Shown piece after piece: positions 32,070 to 41,264 of a stretch of 64,000 bases of DNA. The notes under the pieces were generated by a model. It was not told the DNA's origin. It did not search any database and saw nothing but the letters and a program-made list of their open reading frames with translations. Source of the stretch: Brevibacillus choshinensis (lineage in GTDB: Bacteria; Bacillota; Bacilli; Brevibacillales; Brevibacillaceae); the NCBI RefSeq assembly GCF_001420695.1, contig NZ_LJJB01000015.1, positions 124,001 through 188,000 on the forward strand. Direction: 5' to 3'. The position numbers were made by a program, and so were the translations under genes. Within the stretch, counting starts at the first letter, position 1; every line of letters begins with the position of its first letter.

Positions 32070-34880
32070 TTAGTCAGGACGCACGGTACGCATGGACGGG
32101 CGCTTTTGCTTTTGCTTGTTTGCCTTTGGACGGCCGCTGGTCAATACCCCGCCGATTCCTGCTACAAATGTAGGTACTCCGGAAGTCACTAGAATCAACG
32201 CCCAATCGCGGAAGGACAGGTCGGTCGTCTTGAAGATCGGCTGCAGGGCATCGATGTAGACGACACCGAGAACGAGTACAAGTGACGAAATCACAGCCCA
32301 GACCAGGTATTTGTTTTCAAAGACATTGCGGTGAAAGACACTGTACTGACTGCGGCAATCAAAGACGTGAATCAGCTGTGCCATGACCAAGGTGACGAAG
32401 GCGACGGTCTGCGCGTGCACCAGGTCGTTTGGATTTTCGTGCAACGTCAGCCAGAAAGCGAGGAGTGTCATCGCCCCGATCAGAAAACCGCGGCTGATGA
32501 TTTTCCAGCCCAGTCCCCTGCTGAATATATTTTCCGCCTTGTTTCGAGGATGCTGATACATCGTGTCCGCTTCCGCCTGATCCACCCCTAATGCCATGGC
32601 GGGCAATCCGTCTGTCACCAGGTTGACCCACAGGATCTGGATCGGAACCATAGGCAGTGGCAAGCCAAGCAGCATCGCAAAAAACATGACGAGAATTTCC
32701 CCTACGTTGGAAGCCAACAGATAGCGGATGAATTTGCGGATGTTGTCGTAGATATTCCGCCCTTCCTCCACGGCAGAGACGATCGTAGCGAAATTGTCAT
32801 CACGAAGCACCAGATCAGCAGCTTCCTTGGTCACGTCGGTACCTGTGATGCCCATGGCAATTCCGATATCCGACGTTTTGATAGCCGGAGCGTCGTTCAC
32901 TCCATCCCCCGTCATCGCTACGACATGCCCTTTGCTCTGCAAGGCACGTACAATGCGCAGCTTGTGTTCAGGAGAGACACGAGCGTAGACCGATACCCTC
33001 TCTACGTACTCTCCCAGTTGGGTATCGGACAAGTTATCCAGGTCGCGCCCTTCCAATACTTCGCCATACCCGCGCACCAGACCAATTTGTCGGGCAATCG
33101 CTTCGGCCGTCACCTTGTGGTCACCTGTAATCATGACGGTCTTGATTCCTGCCTGGTGGCACAAGTTGATCGCTGGGCGCACTTCTTCCCGAGGCGGGTC
33201 GATCATGCCTGCCACTCCGACAAAGACAAGATTGTTTTCGACGGAGCCGATCGGTTGACCAGGGCGATAGCCTTGCAGAGTCTTGTAAGCAAAGGCCAAG
33301 ACACGCAGTGCTTTGCCTGCCATGGCTTCGGTTTGCTCCAGCACCTGATGACGAATCGTAGCAGAGAGCGGCTGCAGCTCCCCTTTCCAGAGAATGTGAG
33401 TAGAACGCGCCAATACCGCTTCAACTGCTCCTTTGGTCAAGAGAGAATGTACACCGTCTGAGCCTTTTTCCACGACGGACATCATTTTTCGGTCGGAATC
33501 AAACGGAAGCTCCTCGACCCGGACGGACTGATGACCCAATTTCCCCCGATCGACAGTGCCATTTTGTCCTTTTGCCGCCAGTACCTTGAGCGCTCCTTCT
33601 GTTGGGTCTCCCACGACATGCCAGTAGCGACTCGTTTTGCCCATCCCCAACAGATTGCGCGTGCTCTGCTCCTCGCAGGTCAAGCGAGCGTTATTGCAGC
33701 GCTCCGCGATACGCAATATTTGATTGAGAGCGCCATCCCGCCCCGGAGATACCATTTTTCCTTGGAGGAGAAACGCCCCCTCAGGTGCGTACCCGCTGCC
33801 GCTCACATCATAGAGCGTATTACTATGCCATACCTGCGTGACGGTCATTTTGTTCTGGGTGAGCGTCCCAGTTTTGTCCGAACAAATGACTGAGGCGCAG
33901 CCGAGCGTCTCTACTGAAGGCAGCTTGCGCACGATCGCATTGCGCCGAATCATCCGCTGTACACCGAGGGCAAGCGCTACGGTGACGATTGCCGGCAAAC
34001 CTTCAGGAATCGCTGCTACGGCCAAGCTGACCCCTGCGAGGAACATCGTAAACAGCTCATGTCCATGCCATACCCCTGCGGCGATCACCACGATGGTGAG
34101 AAGAACGGCGACGACAACGAGAATTTTGCCCATCTGCTCCAGACGCACTTGTAAAGGGGTCTCGACTTCTTCGGCGGTGTTCATCAGATGCGCAATCTTG
34201 CCGATCTCTGTCCCCATCCCGGTGGCGACCACGATGCCGTTCCCCGTTCCTCCGGTGACCATGGTTCCCATAAAGGCGAGGTTTTTCTGGTCTCCCAGCG
34301 GTACTTGTGCGACGGAGGCTACCTCTAGCCTTTTGATCGATTTACTAACGGGCAGCGATTCTCCCGTCAGTGCCGATTCTTCGACTTCCAGGCGATTGGC
34401 AGAAACCAGGCGCATATCTGCTGGGACCCGATCTCCCGCTTCCAGCCATACCAAATCTCCCGGTACCAATCGGGAGGCAGGCATCATCGAAAGTTTCCCA
34501 TCCCTCATGACCCGCGCCATCGGGGATGCCAGCTCCTTTAGTGCTTGCAAGGATCGCTCTGCCTTGGCCTCCTGAATGAACCCGAGAATCCCGTTAATGA
34601 TGATGATCGCGATAATCGTGATGGCATCCAGGTACTCTCCGAGGAAGTAGGAAATCAAGGTAGCAATGAACAGGATGAGTACCATAAAATCCTTGAATTG
34701 ATCGAGAAAGACCGTAAAGAGAGGCTTCCGTTTGTTTTCAGCCAACTGGTTGGCACCTTGTTTTGCCAGTCGCCGCTCCGCCTCCTGCTGAGTCAATCCC
34801 TGCGCCGCATCGCTATGAAGGGCTTCGGTCACGTCGGTCGCTGCCAGCGTGTACCATTTTCGAATTGGCTGTGTATCCAC
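32070..34880 (-). CDS. Calcium-transporting P-type ATPase (SERCA-like, YloB family)
   Basis: 936 residues. N-terminal cation ATPase domain (GLTQQEAERRLAKQGANQL), TGES actuator loop, phosphorylation site SDKTGTLTQNKM, MTGDGVNDAPAIK hinge, and the PIP helix (AIPEGLPAIVTVALALG) with Ca ligands. About 10 membrane helices. It exports Ca2+ from the cytosol; the Bacillus homologue YloB is expressed in sporulation, which fits its neighbours YunB and YtaF. Length and motifs are complete. Confidence 0.95.
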   Translation of the reverse strand: MDTQPIRKWYTLAATDVTEALHSDAAQGLTQQEAERRLAKQGANQLAENKRKPLFTVFLDQFKDFMVLILFIATLISYFLGEYLDAITIIAIIIINGILGFIQEAKAERSLQALKELASPMARVMRDGKLSMMPASRLVPGDLVWLEAGDRVPADMRLVSANRLEVEESALTGESLPVSKSIKRLEVASVAQVPLGDQKNLAFMGTMVTGGTGNGIVVATGMGTEIGKIAHLMNTAEEVETPLQVRLEQMGKILVVVAVLLTIVVIAAGVWHGHELFTMFLAGVSLAVAAIPEGLPAIVTVALALGVQRMIRRNAIVRKLPSVETLGCASVICSDKTGTLTQNKMTVTQVWHSNTLYDVSGSGYAPEGAFLLQGKMVSPGRDGALNQILRIAERCNNARLTCEEQSTRNLLGMGKTSRYWHVVGDPTEGALKVLAAKGQNGTVDRGKLGHQSVRVEELPFDSDRKMMSVVEKGSDGVHSLLTKGAVEAVLARSTHILWKGELQPLSATIRHQVLEQTEAMAGKALRVLAFAYKTLQGYRPGQPIGSVENNLVFVGVAGMIDPPREEVRPAINLCHQAGIKTVMITGDHKVTAEAIARQIGLVRGYGEVLEGRDLDNLSDTQLGEYVERVSVYARVSPEHKLRIVRALQSKGHVVAMTGDGVNDAPAIKTSDIGIAMGITGTDVTKEAADLVLRDDNFATIVSAVEEGRNIYDNIRKFIRYLLASNVGEILVMFFAMLLGLPLPMVPIQILWVNLVTDGLPAMALGVDQAEADTMYQHPRNKAENIFSRGLGWKIISRGFLIGAMTLLAFWLTLHENPNDLVHAQTVAFVTLVMAQLIHVFDCRSQYSVFHRNVFENKYLVWAVISSLVLVLGVVYIDALQPIFKTTDLSFRDWALILVTSGVPTFVAGIGGVLTSGRPKANKQKQKRPSMRTVRPD

Positions 34881-34947
34881 CTACATCTCCTCCATCCACT
34901 TCTCACTCATTCTGATATGTATGCAGACGAGCCACAAAATAAAACAA

Positions 34948-34970
34948 CCCGTCCCTTTACCTCGGACGGG
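34948..34970 (-). terminator. Terminator of ytaF
   Basis: CCCGTCC / GGACGGG hairpin followed on the minus strand by TTGTTTTATTTTG, between ytaF and the Ca-ATPase. Confidence 0.8.
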
Positions 34971-34984
34971 CGGATGGATTTCGG

Positions 34985-35662
34985 TTATTTAAAGCTTTTC
35001 GCGACTCCGATGCAAATCAACAAGATAGGCGGCAGCCAGGTCAGCTTGGCAATCCACTTACTCTGACCTGCACGTCGCCCCAGTGACAGCCCGATCGCCA
35101 ACAGCAAAGCGCTCATTACGGCGATGCAGAGAGCGACTACCAGTGGTGAATAGCCGAGAAATGTAAGACTGATCCCAGCACCAAACGCATCGAGTGACAG
35201 GGCCAATCCGAGCATAACGGCTTCCCAGCCCATGATATGCCCCGAACGGTCCGTATCTGCCCGAGCGGGATCGCGAAGAATCTGAATCATCAATCCAAAC
35301 ATGCGAAATTGCGAGAGCACAGTCAACTCTGGCTCTCCCTGCTTCTCAACCAGCACGATTTCTCGGGGGCTCTGCTCTTCTTCGGCGGCTGCGCGCGGCG
35401 AAACGAGCCGCCACAGCGTGAATAGTCCCATCAGGATTAGGACTGCTGCCCCGATCTGCTTCCCGATTTCCGGCGTTAGCCAATAGGTCAGAGACGAACC
35501 AATCATCATGACACCATATACGACGACAAACGAACATCCAGACACGACGACAAGCGACAAGAATGGCATTCTCATGTTACGCAGCCCATACGTCAATCCT
35601 ACGCTGACACTGTCCATACTGATGGCCAGGGAAACGAGCAGGAGCGAGAGCCATCCGCTCAT
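34985..35662 (-). CDS. ytaF: Sporulation membrane protein YtaF
   Basis: 225 residues, six hydrophobic helices in two halves, each with an acidic pair (SLAISMDSVSVGLTYGL and GLALSLDAFGAGISL). This is the YtaF/MntP fold of small cation exporters. YtaF is known as a sporulation-induced protein in Bacillus. It has its own terminator; the family's ion is not certain (Mn2+ for MntP). Confidence 0.92.
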   Translation of the reverse strand: MSGWLSLLLVSLAISMDSVSVGLTYGLRNMRMPFLSLVVVSGCSFVVVYGVMMIGSSLTYWLTPEIGKQIGAAVLILMGLFTLWRLVSPRAAAEEEQSPREIVLVEKQGEPELTVLSQFRMFGLMIQILRDPARADTDRSGHIMGWEAVMLGLALSLDAFGAGISLTFLGYSPLVVALCIAVMSALLLAIGLSLGRRAGQSKWIAKLTWLPPILLICIGVAKSFK

Positions 35663-35739
35663 ATGTGGTCACCTCTTTCTCGTTGCCTACTAGGTATACG
35701 CGCGGAGCTCTTCCCATGTGCATGTCAGAAATGTGGCAG

Positions 35740-36062
35740 GCGGAAAACGGAGAGCAGAAAACGGAGAAAAAAGGCTACAGGTTCATAGGGCCACTAGCGC
35801 AGAGATCATTCCTGCACGGCTCCTTTCCAAAAACGGAACCGCGTCCAAAAGGAGCGGAAAACAGAGAAAAAAGGCTACAGGTTCATAGGGCCACTTGCGC
35901 AGAGGTCATTCCTGCACAGCTCCTTTCCAAAAACGGAACCGCGTCCAAAAGGAGCCGTGTCGGGGGAGGTTTCTCAAGTTGGACGCTAAATGCGTGTCCC
36001 GTTTTTTCCATTGCGCCTCGGCTGTGTCCCAAAGACCTTCGCTTTTTTCTCCGTTTTCCTTG
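35740..36062. repeat. Dispersed repeat, family A, with 100-bp tandem duplication
   Basis: The unit GGCTACAGGTTCATAGGGCC...CCTGCACGGCTCCTTTCC starts at 35773 and again at 35873, an exact 100-bp period with few changes, down to GCGTCCAAAAGGAG at both ends. An inverted end CTTCGCTTTTTTCTCCGTTT (36038-36057) mirrors the GGAAAACGGAGAAAAAAGG start. The single copy at 8451-8558 has the same ends and inner blocks. No protein is encoded. This fills the 560-bp gap between ytaF and spo0M. Confidence 0.75.
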
Positions 36063-36219
36063 GCGGCGTTTTTTGAAAGGAATTTCTGGGGGCCACCTAA
36101 ACAAAATATAATGACTGATAGAACCTAATGATTTCCTTTGTGGAAATAGACCTAACAAAACACAAAAAAGCCACCTCCCGCCGTTTCCGGCAAGCGATGG
36201 CATCCTTTTCGCTCATTGC

Positions 36220-37185
36220 TTACAGCTCTTCGTCAAATCCACCGAAGTCAAAGTCCATACCGCCGTCTTCGCCTTCGTCTCCGCCCATTTCGTCCGAAGC
36301 GACTTCCTCATCGCCGAACATTATTTCGTTCAGCAGCATTCCGCCTAGGAATCCTGCTGCCATACCGCCAATCATGCCGCCCATTCCGCCCCCGCGGTGC
36401 GAATGAGTACCGTACTGTCCTTGACGATATGCGGCCATCGATACGTACGGGATAGAGCTCGGGTTGTTTGCGTATTCGCGGATCGTCTCCAACAGAAAGC
36501 GAGAGAGCTCTTCCTCCTGCCCTGCTTCCAGCAGTTCCTGTGGAATCACGATCTCTGCTTTATACTCCACCTCGCGTCTCAGGAAACCCGTAGCCAGATC
36601 CAGCTCAACCAGCAGCTTGAGCTCGCCTGGCGCTGCGAAGAAGATGACCTCTAGCTCCTTCAGCGGAATCCCCAGATTCGTAGCTGGGAAAAAGGAAAAC
36701 TCCTGACCGTACGGCGTCAGTTTGCCGGAATCCGATTTTTGTCTCAGATCTAGACGATCCAAGGCATGTATGACACGTTCTACCGCTACAGGTGGAAGCA
36801 CCTGAATATAGTCCATATCCGTCGGGTCCAGAGCCATCTCTACATCTAGCTTGGTATGCAGGTAATATTGAATAGACGGTGTGGACATGGCCAAACCTTC
36901 TGGCAATTCAAAAGCAAAAGGAATTTCCAACACAGATGGCTTTGGCTGCACCGTGAAGTTGCTTCTTACCGGGAACAGCTGCACCGGCTTCGTGACTTCT
37001 TGTCCCTTCACGTACGCCTTCATCATGAAAATAGCACTCAAATCGGAAATCCGTTGTTCGACATTGCCGCCCTCGATACGGACGACACCTGTCATCGTTT
37101 CGCCGAGGCGGTACCCGGAACGATCCAATTGCAGGTCAACCTTGGCTGCGCCCACACCTAATTTGGCCATCAGCTTTTTTAGCAT
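36220..37185 (-). CDS. spo0M: Sporulation-control protein Spo0M (arrestin-like)
   Basis: 321 residues: an arrestin-like beta-sandwich pair over the first 220 (VDLQLDRSGYRLGETMTGVV, PFAFELPEGLAMSTPSIQYY, the family core), then a Gly/Met-rich linker (GGGMGGMIGGMAAGFLGG) and an acidic tail ending FGGFDEEL. Spo0M affects phase-0 sporulation in Bacillus subtilis. The glycine-rich helix and acidic end resemble an extension seen in some relatives. It is 33 bp after the arginase-like gene. Confidence 0.9.
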   Translation of the reverse strand: MLKKLMAKLGVGAAKVDLQLDRSGYRLGETMTGVVRIEGGNVEQRISDLSAIFMMKAYVKGQEVTKPVQLFPVRSNFTVQPKPSVLEIPFAFELPEGLAMSTPSIQYYLHTKLDVEMALDPTDMDYIQVLPPVAVERVIHALDRLDLRQKSDSGKLTPYGQEFSFFPATNLGIPLKELEVIFFAAPGELKLLVELDLATGFLRREVEYKAEIVIPQELLEAGQEEELSRFLLETIREYANNPSSIPYVSMAAYRQGQYGTHSHRGGGMGGMIGGMAAGFLGGMLLNEIMFGDEEVASDEMGGDEGEDGGMDFDFGGFDEEL

Positions 37186-37218
37186 AAAGCCTCTCCTCCT
37201 CCACTCATAAGTGATTAC

Positions 37219-38109
37219 TTATATGGCTAGTGTATCAGAAGAAGCATCCGTTGCGCGAGTAGCCAATGCATTTCCGAGCAATCGAACCAAACGTCCGGCA
37301 CATTCTCCCGTTGTATCTCGCAAAGCGGAAAACTCCGTCACTTCCATGCCCATGACCCGGTGATCTCGCAGGACTGCAGCTAGTAAACGCTCAGCCTCTG
37401 TCAGAGACAAGCCCGTTTTGCTTGGGGAGTACGCGGCAGCCATCGCTTCTTCATCCATAACATCTACGTCAAAATGGATGAGCAGTTTCGCATCTGCCGG
37501 AATTTTCTCCAAAACTGACTGGACCCATTGCTCCAGCTCACCTGTCTGTAGCTGAGCCAGCGTAATCACGTCTACTCCATAATTCTCACCCGGTTGCTGC
37601 TGACACCCCAGTACGTTGATCCGCTCGGCTGTCCACCCTGTATCTTCTGCCCACATTCCATTGTCCTGTAGCAAAAACCAGAGTCCCATTCCCGCTGCCC
37701 CTACGCAGCGAGTCGCGATTGGCTGCATGGCATCAAAGTGACCATCTATCACCAACAAATACGCCTGTTCTCCGTACAACGCCTGATGTGCTGCCGCAGT
37801 CCCTACGATCAGGCTGCAATCTCCCCCGAGCATAAGCGAGAAATGTTCGCCGCCCAGCCAGTTGCGCGCTTCTTCCCGCAGCAAGTCCCACAGCATCCGA
37901 GGCGCGGGCCAATTGCGAACTGGCGGAACATTGTGCCTTGGCATCTCATCCGGAAGCGTCAGATTTCCTACGTCGCGCACATCCAACCCCATCTGTTGCA
38001 AATATCCGATCAAGCCAGCCTTTCGTAAAGCATCGGGAGCGAGCTCCGTCCCAGAGACGTACGCCCCTGCAAAATGAGGTATGCCAACCACATTAACTTT
38101 TATCGCCAA
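37219..38109 (-). CDS. Arginase/agmatinase-family protein with altered metal site
   Basis: 296 residues of the ureohydrolase fold. The metal motifs are partly changed: GGDCS at 95-99 in place of GGDHS (Cys98 for the usual His), DGHFD at 122-126 (canonical DAHxD), and DVDVMDEE at 214-221 for DxDxxDP. It could still bind metals through the two Asp-rich motifs. Substrate uncertain: arginase-, formiminoglutamase- or guanidino-type hydrolysis are possible. It follows the kdp operon on the same strand, 38 bp after the unknown gene; a separate unit is possible. Confidence 0.82.
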   Translation of the reverse strand: MAIKVNVVGIPHFAGAYVSGTELAPDALRKAGLIGYLQQMGLDVRDVGNLTLPDEMPRHNVPPVRNWPAPRMLWDLLREEARNWLGGEHFSLMLGGDCSLIVGTAAAHQALYGEQAYLLVIDGHFDAMQPIATRCVGAAGMGLWFLLQDNGMWAEDTGWTAERINVLGCQQQPGENYGVDVITLAQLQTGELEQWVQSVLEKIPADAKLLIHFDVDVMDEEAMAAAYSPSKTGLSLTEAERLLAAVLRDHRVMGMEVTEFSALRDTTGECAGRLVRLLGNALATRATDASSDTLAI

Positions 38110-38147
38110 TCCCTCCTGAATCCACCTGTAAATCTGTCCTCAGTATA

Positions 38148-38903
38148 TCACAGCCTAGAATCCAGATATTGGATCAACTCACTCACAGATGGACGCAACC
38201 AGCGATCGGGCAAAGATGTCGCTTCCCCTTGAATCAGTTGGCAAGCTAATGCATTCGGGTGGATATCCGCACTCAAAAAATAGATTTGCTGAGCAGGTGC
38301 CGGGAGGGCCTCCATCGTCTCCACACATTTGCATACATATGCCTGCAGCGCTTCCCGATAAGCTGGGGCAGTTAACGCCGTACCGCTCCACACCTCAATC
38401 CCTGTCAGTGCCTTGGCATGGGCGGCATCGAGACTCTTGGAGAGCGAGCAGATGACAAACAGCAGCTGCTCTGTCGCCAATTGATACCGCTTTTGATACT
38501 GCTTGGCAAAGCGAGCAATCGTCGCATTCCAGGAGTGAGTATCGTAGCTACCCAGATCGGGAATGCATTTGAGCACCGCTACGACTTTCCCATCCTTTTT
38601 GGCAAAAAGTAACCCTTCCATGGCCAAAAACTCATAGTCTGTCAGCCTCTGCGCGAGGAAATTCCCCACTTTTTCATGCATGACACGAGAGATGCGCTGC
38701 GAGGATTTTCGTTTCAGCTTTTGCCTCACACGCACTTCTTCCTCATTCAAATAGACTTGCGTCAACAAGGCAAACAACTGCTTTTCCGTACATGGCTCAC
38801 CTTGTTCTTCTCCCTGACTCTCACGTTTGGCTACAAGAGACTCCAGCTGTCTATAGGCGTCCGCCATGCTTTGCTCCCATCGCTCTTCCTTCACTCCACC
38901 CAT
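38148..38903 (-). CDS. Unknown protein at the end of the kdp operon
   Basis: 251 residues, soluble, no signal or membrane segment. The N-terminal half is charged (Glu, Lys, Arg-rich with EEEVRVRQKLKRKSSQRISR); the second half has AVLKCIPDLGSYDTHSW, QLLFVICSLSKSLD and IYFLSADIHPNA, which may be a nuclease- or Rossmann-like core, but I cannot name it. The ATG at 38903 follows AAGGGAGGATAACG, 12 bp after the KdpD-like stop, so it should be co-transcribed. A role in potassium or c-di-AMP response is only a positional guess. Confidence 0.6.
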   Translation of the reverse strand: MGGVKEERWEQSMADAYRQLESLVAKRESQGEEQGEPCTEKQLFALLTQVYLNEEEVRVRQKLKRKSSQRISRVMHEKVGNFLAQRLTDYEFLAMEGLLFAKKDGKVVAVLKCIPDLGSYDTHSWNATIARFAKQYQKRYQLATEQLLFVICSLSKSLDAAHAKALTGIEVWSGTALTAPAYREALQAYVCKCVETMEALPAPAQQIYFLSADIHPNALACQLIQGEATSLPDRWLRPSVSELIQYLDSRL

Positions 38904-38915
38904 CGTTATCCTCCC

Positions 38916-41243
38916 TTATATTGTGTCGGGTGTATGATCAGCCACGACCAGCACATCCATGTGTCGAACTTCCCGCAGCAGCCGTAATATCACGGATCCT
39001 TCCCGAATTTCCTTCCATCTCGTTCTCGCCGATTGCCCAATCACGGCTTGGGTTGTTTGTCTCTCGTTCATCAGATGAACCAGTTCGGTAAATACCCTGC
39101 GCCCGCTCGCTGCCTTCCCTTGTTCAAAGACGCCTCCGAGCCGTTCCGTCAGCTTTTTCAGCTTTTCCAGCTGTTGCTGTTCCTCGGCAGTCAAAGGCAG
39201 GTGGTCTTGCACGTAAGCGACATGCCAGCGTGCCTTTAGCCGGTAGGCGATGCGAAAGCCACGGCGTATCAGTCTTTCACTATCTGCACGCAAATTGACA
39301 CAGACAAAGATCACTTCCTGCTGCCGCCACGGCCCCCGCAGCGTCCGTCGCTCCCAAGCCTCCAGGCGTTCATCTACGTCGTCCGCCACTTCCCGCAAAG
39401 CAAGCTCACGCAGGGCGATCAGATTCCCGGTTTTAAAAAAGTGGTTCAGCGATTGCTCCACCTTTTCCATGGCGTAAATGTTTCCCTCACGCATCCGCTG
39501 CCGAAGTGCTTTTGGGGAAATATCGATCAGCTCGACCTCGTCCGCCTGATGGAGGATATGATCTGGGACCGTTTCCCGCACGCGAATGCCTGTGATCTGT
39601 TCGACGCTGTCGTTGAGGCTCTCCAAGTGTTGAATATTCATCGTGGAAATCACGGAAATTCCCGCCGCTAAAATTTTTTCCACATCCAGATAGCGCTTTT
39701 CGTATACACTACCTGGCACATTGGTATGAGCCAGCTCATCGACCAGAACCACTTCTGGATTACGGCGAATGATTTCGTCCGTATCCATCTCCTCGAGGAT
39801 CACGTTTTTGTACGGAATGCGTTTTCTTGGGATAACCGGGAGATGGCCTACCTGTTCGATCGTTTCTTTGCGGCCATGCGTCTCCAGCAGACCTACGACA
39901 ACGTCAATCCCCTTTTTCGCCAGCTCGTTTCCTTCGCGGAGCATCGTGTAGGTCTTGCCGACGCCAGGAGCCGCTCCCACGTATACCTTGAGCGTGCCGC
40001 GCCGTATTTTCCCGATCTCCTGCTGTACCTCTTCCTCGGACAAGCGGCGATACGGATTTGTCTGCGGGGCGCTTCTTTTCGTCGGCAACACTCGCTCACC
40101 ATCCCGCTCGGATCGGTCCGCCACGATCAAAATATCTATGTTCCTCGTCTTTCGCAGGATCTTGTGGACGACTGAGCCATACCAAATTTCTTCCCAGCGC
40201 GTTCGCTTGGACTGCCCCATGACGATCCGAGTCACGTTGTTGTCCATGGCATAAACGACCAGCTCGTTTGCCACGTCCGTATCCCGATGCAACGGACGTT
40301 CTTCAAAAACTCCTCCTACCTTGTCGACCAGCTTGCCGATCGATCGTCGAAAGGTCGCTTCTTCCTTTGTCAGCTTTTTCACCGGGGACCGGAAACAGAC
40401 GACCAAGAGCTCTCCGCCGAGCCGCTTGGCTACCTGCTGGCCTCTCCTGACCAGAATCGACCCGTTCCAGTGATACTGCGCGGACACCAGCACACGTTCC
40501 GTCGCGCCCGACGCTCCGACCATGCCGTGTTTTTCCCGGTAGTCCTCCAGATCCTCGTTGACACCATTGGCGACAAAACGCAGGGTCAGCTCTCGCAGTA
40601 CCTGCAGATTGTCACGTCGGAACAAAGGGTTTGGTGTTTGAGACACCTCGATGTTGCCTTCCGCAAGCCGCTTTAGCATGGATTCGGGAGTCACGTCCAA
40701 GAGCTTCACCTCGTCCGCCAAGGCGAGCGTATCTTCTGGCACACACTGTTCAATCCGGACTTCTGCCTTGGTCAATCGCTCCGCGAGCTCCTTCATTCCA
40801 GCCAGCTCGTATATATTGACGGTGGCAATGACGCTAATATTGTGACCCAGAAGGTAAAGCACGTCATCCAAGCGAGTAAGCCGAGGAGCCTCCGTGCGAT
40901 TCCGATGAGCCAGCCCATCGACGAGTACGACCTCCGGATCGCGATCTACGATGGCTGCTACGTTCAGGTCATATCTCTCTTCTCCCTGCGCGTTCCAGCA
41001 AATCGCCGGAATTTTCTCCAGACCCTCGAGCTGCTCGGCCAGCTTCGGACGAGTGGCGACCCCGAGGATGCCGACCACCACATCGATCCCCTTTTTCTTC
41101 AAGCTCTGTCCTTCCATCAGCAAATGATAGGTTTTTCCCGAACCGCTCACTGCCCCGAGGATGATTTTTAACCGCCCTCGATGCATTTTGGAAATGGACT
41201 GCAAGATTTCTTCAGGGGACTTTCTCCGAAACTGCTCTCCCAT
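38916..41243 (-). CDS. Kinase-less KdpD with two tandem KdpD-Usp units
   Basis: 775 residues built as two copies of the KdpD N-terminal cytoplasmic part. Copy 1 has Walker A GAVSGSGKT at 30-38, Walker B PEVVLVDGLAH near 103-113, then a Usp domain at about 245-380. Copy 2 has GAAPGVGKT at about 423-431, PEVVLVDELAHTN, then Usp at about 630-775. There are no membrane helices, HisKA or HATPase_c, so it cannot be a histidine kinase. KdpD-Usp regions of other Firmicutes are known to bind c-di-AMP. It follows kdpC by 21 bp. Copy 2 is the more canonical; copy 1 may have diverged in function. Confidence 0.93.
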   Translation of the reverse strand: MGEQFRRKSPEEILQSISKMHRGRLKIILGAVSGSGKTYHLLMEGQSLKKKGIDVVVGILGVATRPKLAEQLEGLEKIPAICWNAQGEERYDLNVAAIVDRDPEVVLVDGLAHRNRTEAPRLTRLDDVLYLLGHNISVIATVNIYELAGMKELAERLTKAEVRIEQCVPEDTLALADEVKLLDVTPESMLKRLAEGNIEVSQTPNPLFRRDNLQVLRELTLRFVANGVNEDLEDYREKHGMVGASGATERVLVSAQYHWNGSILVRRGQQVAKRLGGELLVVCFRSPVKKLTKEEATFRRSIGKLVDKVGGVFEERPLHRDTDVANELVVYAMDNNVTRIVMGQSKRTRWEEIWYGSVVHKILRKTRNIDILIVADRSERDGERVLPTKRSAPQTNPYRRLSEEEVQQEIGKIRRGTLKVYVGAAPGVGKTYTMLREGNELAKKGIDVVVGLLETHGRKETIEQVGHLPVIPRKRIPYKNVILEEMDTDEIIRRNPEVVLVDELAHTNVPGSVYEKRYLDVEKILAAGISVISTMNIQHLESLNDSVEQITGIRVRETVPDHILHQADEVELIDISPKALRQRMREGNIYAMEKVEQSLNHFFKTGNLIALRELALREVADDVDERLEAWERRTLRGPWRQQEVIFVCVNLRADSERLIRRGFRIAYRLKARWHVAYVQDHLPLTAEEQQQLEKLKKLTERLGGVFEQGKAASGRRVFTELVHLMNERQTTQAVIGQSARTRWKEIREGSVILRLLREVRHMDVLVVADHTPDTI

Positions 41244-41264
41244 GCTCCCGCTCTCCTTTTCCCT

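Noticed and set aside
33838-34575. 245-codon plus-strand frame opposite the calcium ATPase
   Set aside because: Antisense shadow of a high-GC third-position gene; Ser/Thr/Arg-rich with no domain.
35763-35962. Possible CRISPR-like repeat because of the 100-bp periodicity
   Set aside because: Only two near-identical whole units with no unique spacers; this is a tandem duplication.
35665-36111. 148-codon plus-strand frame across the family A repeat
   Set aside because: It translates the 100-bp repeat twice in a row (repeated peptide blocks) and has no ribosome site; best seen as a non-coding repeat.
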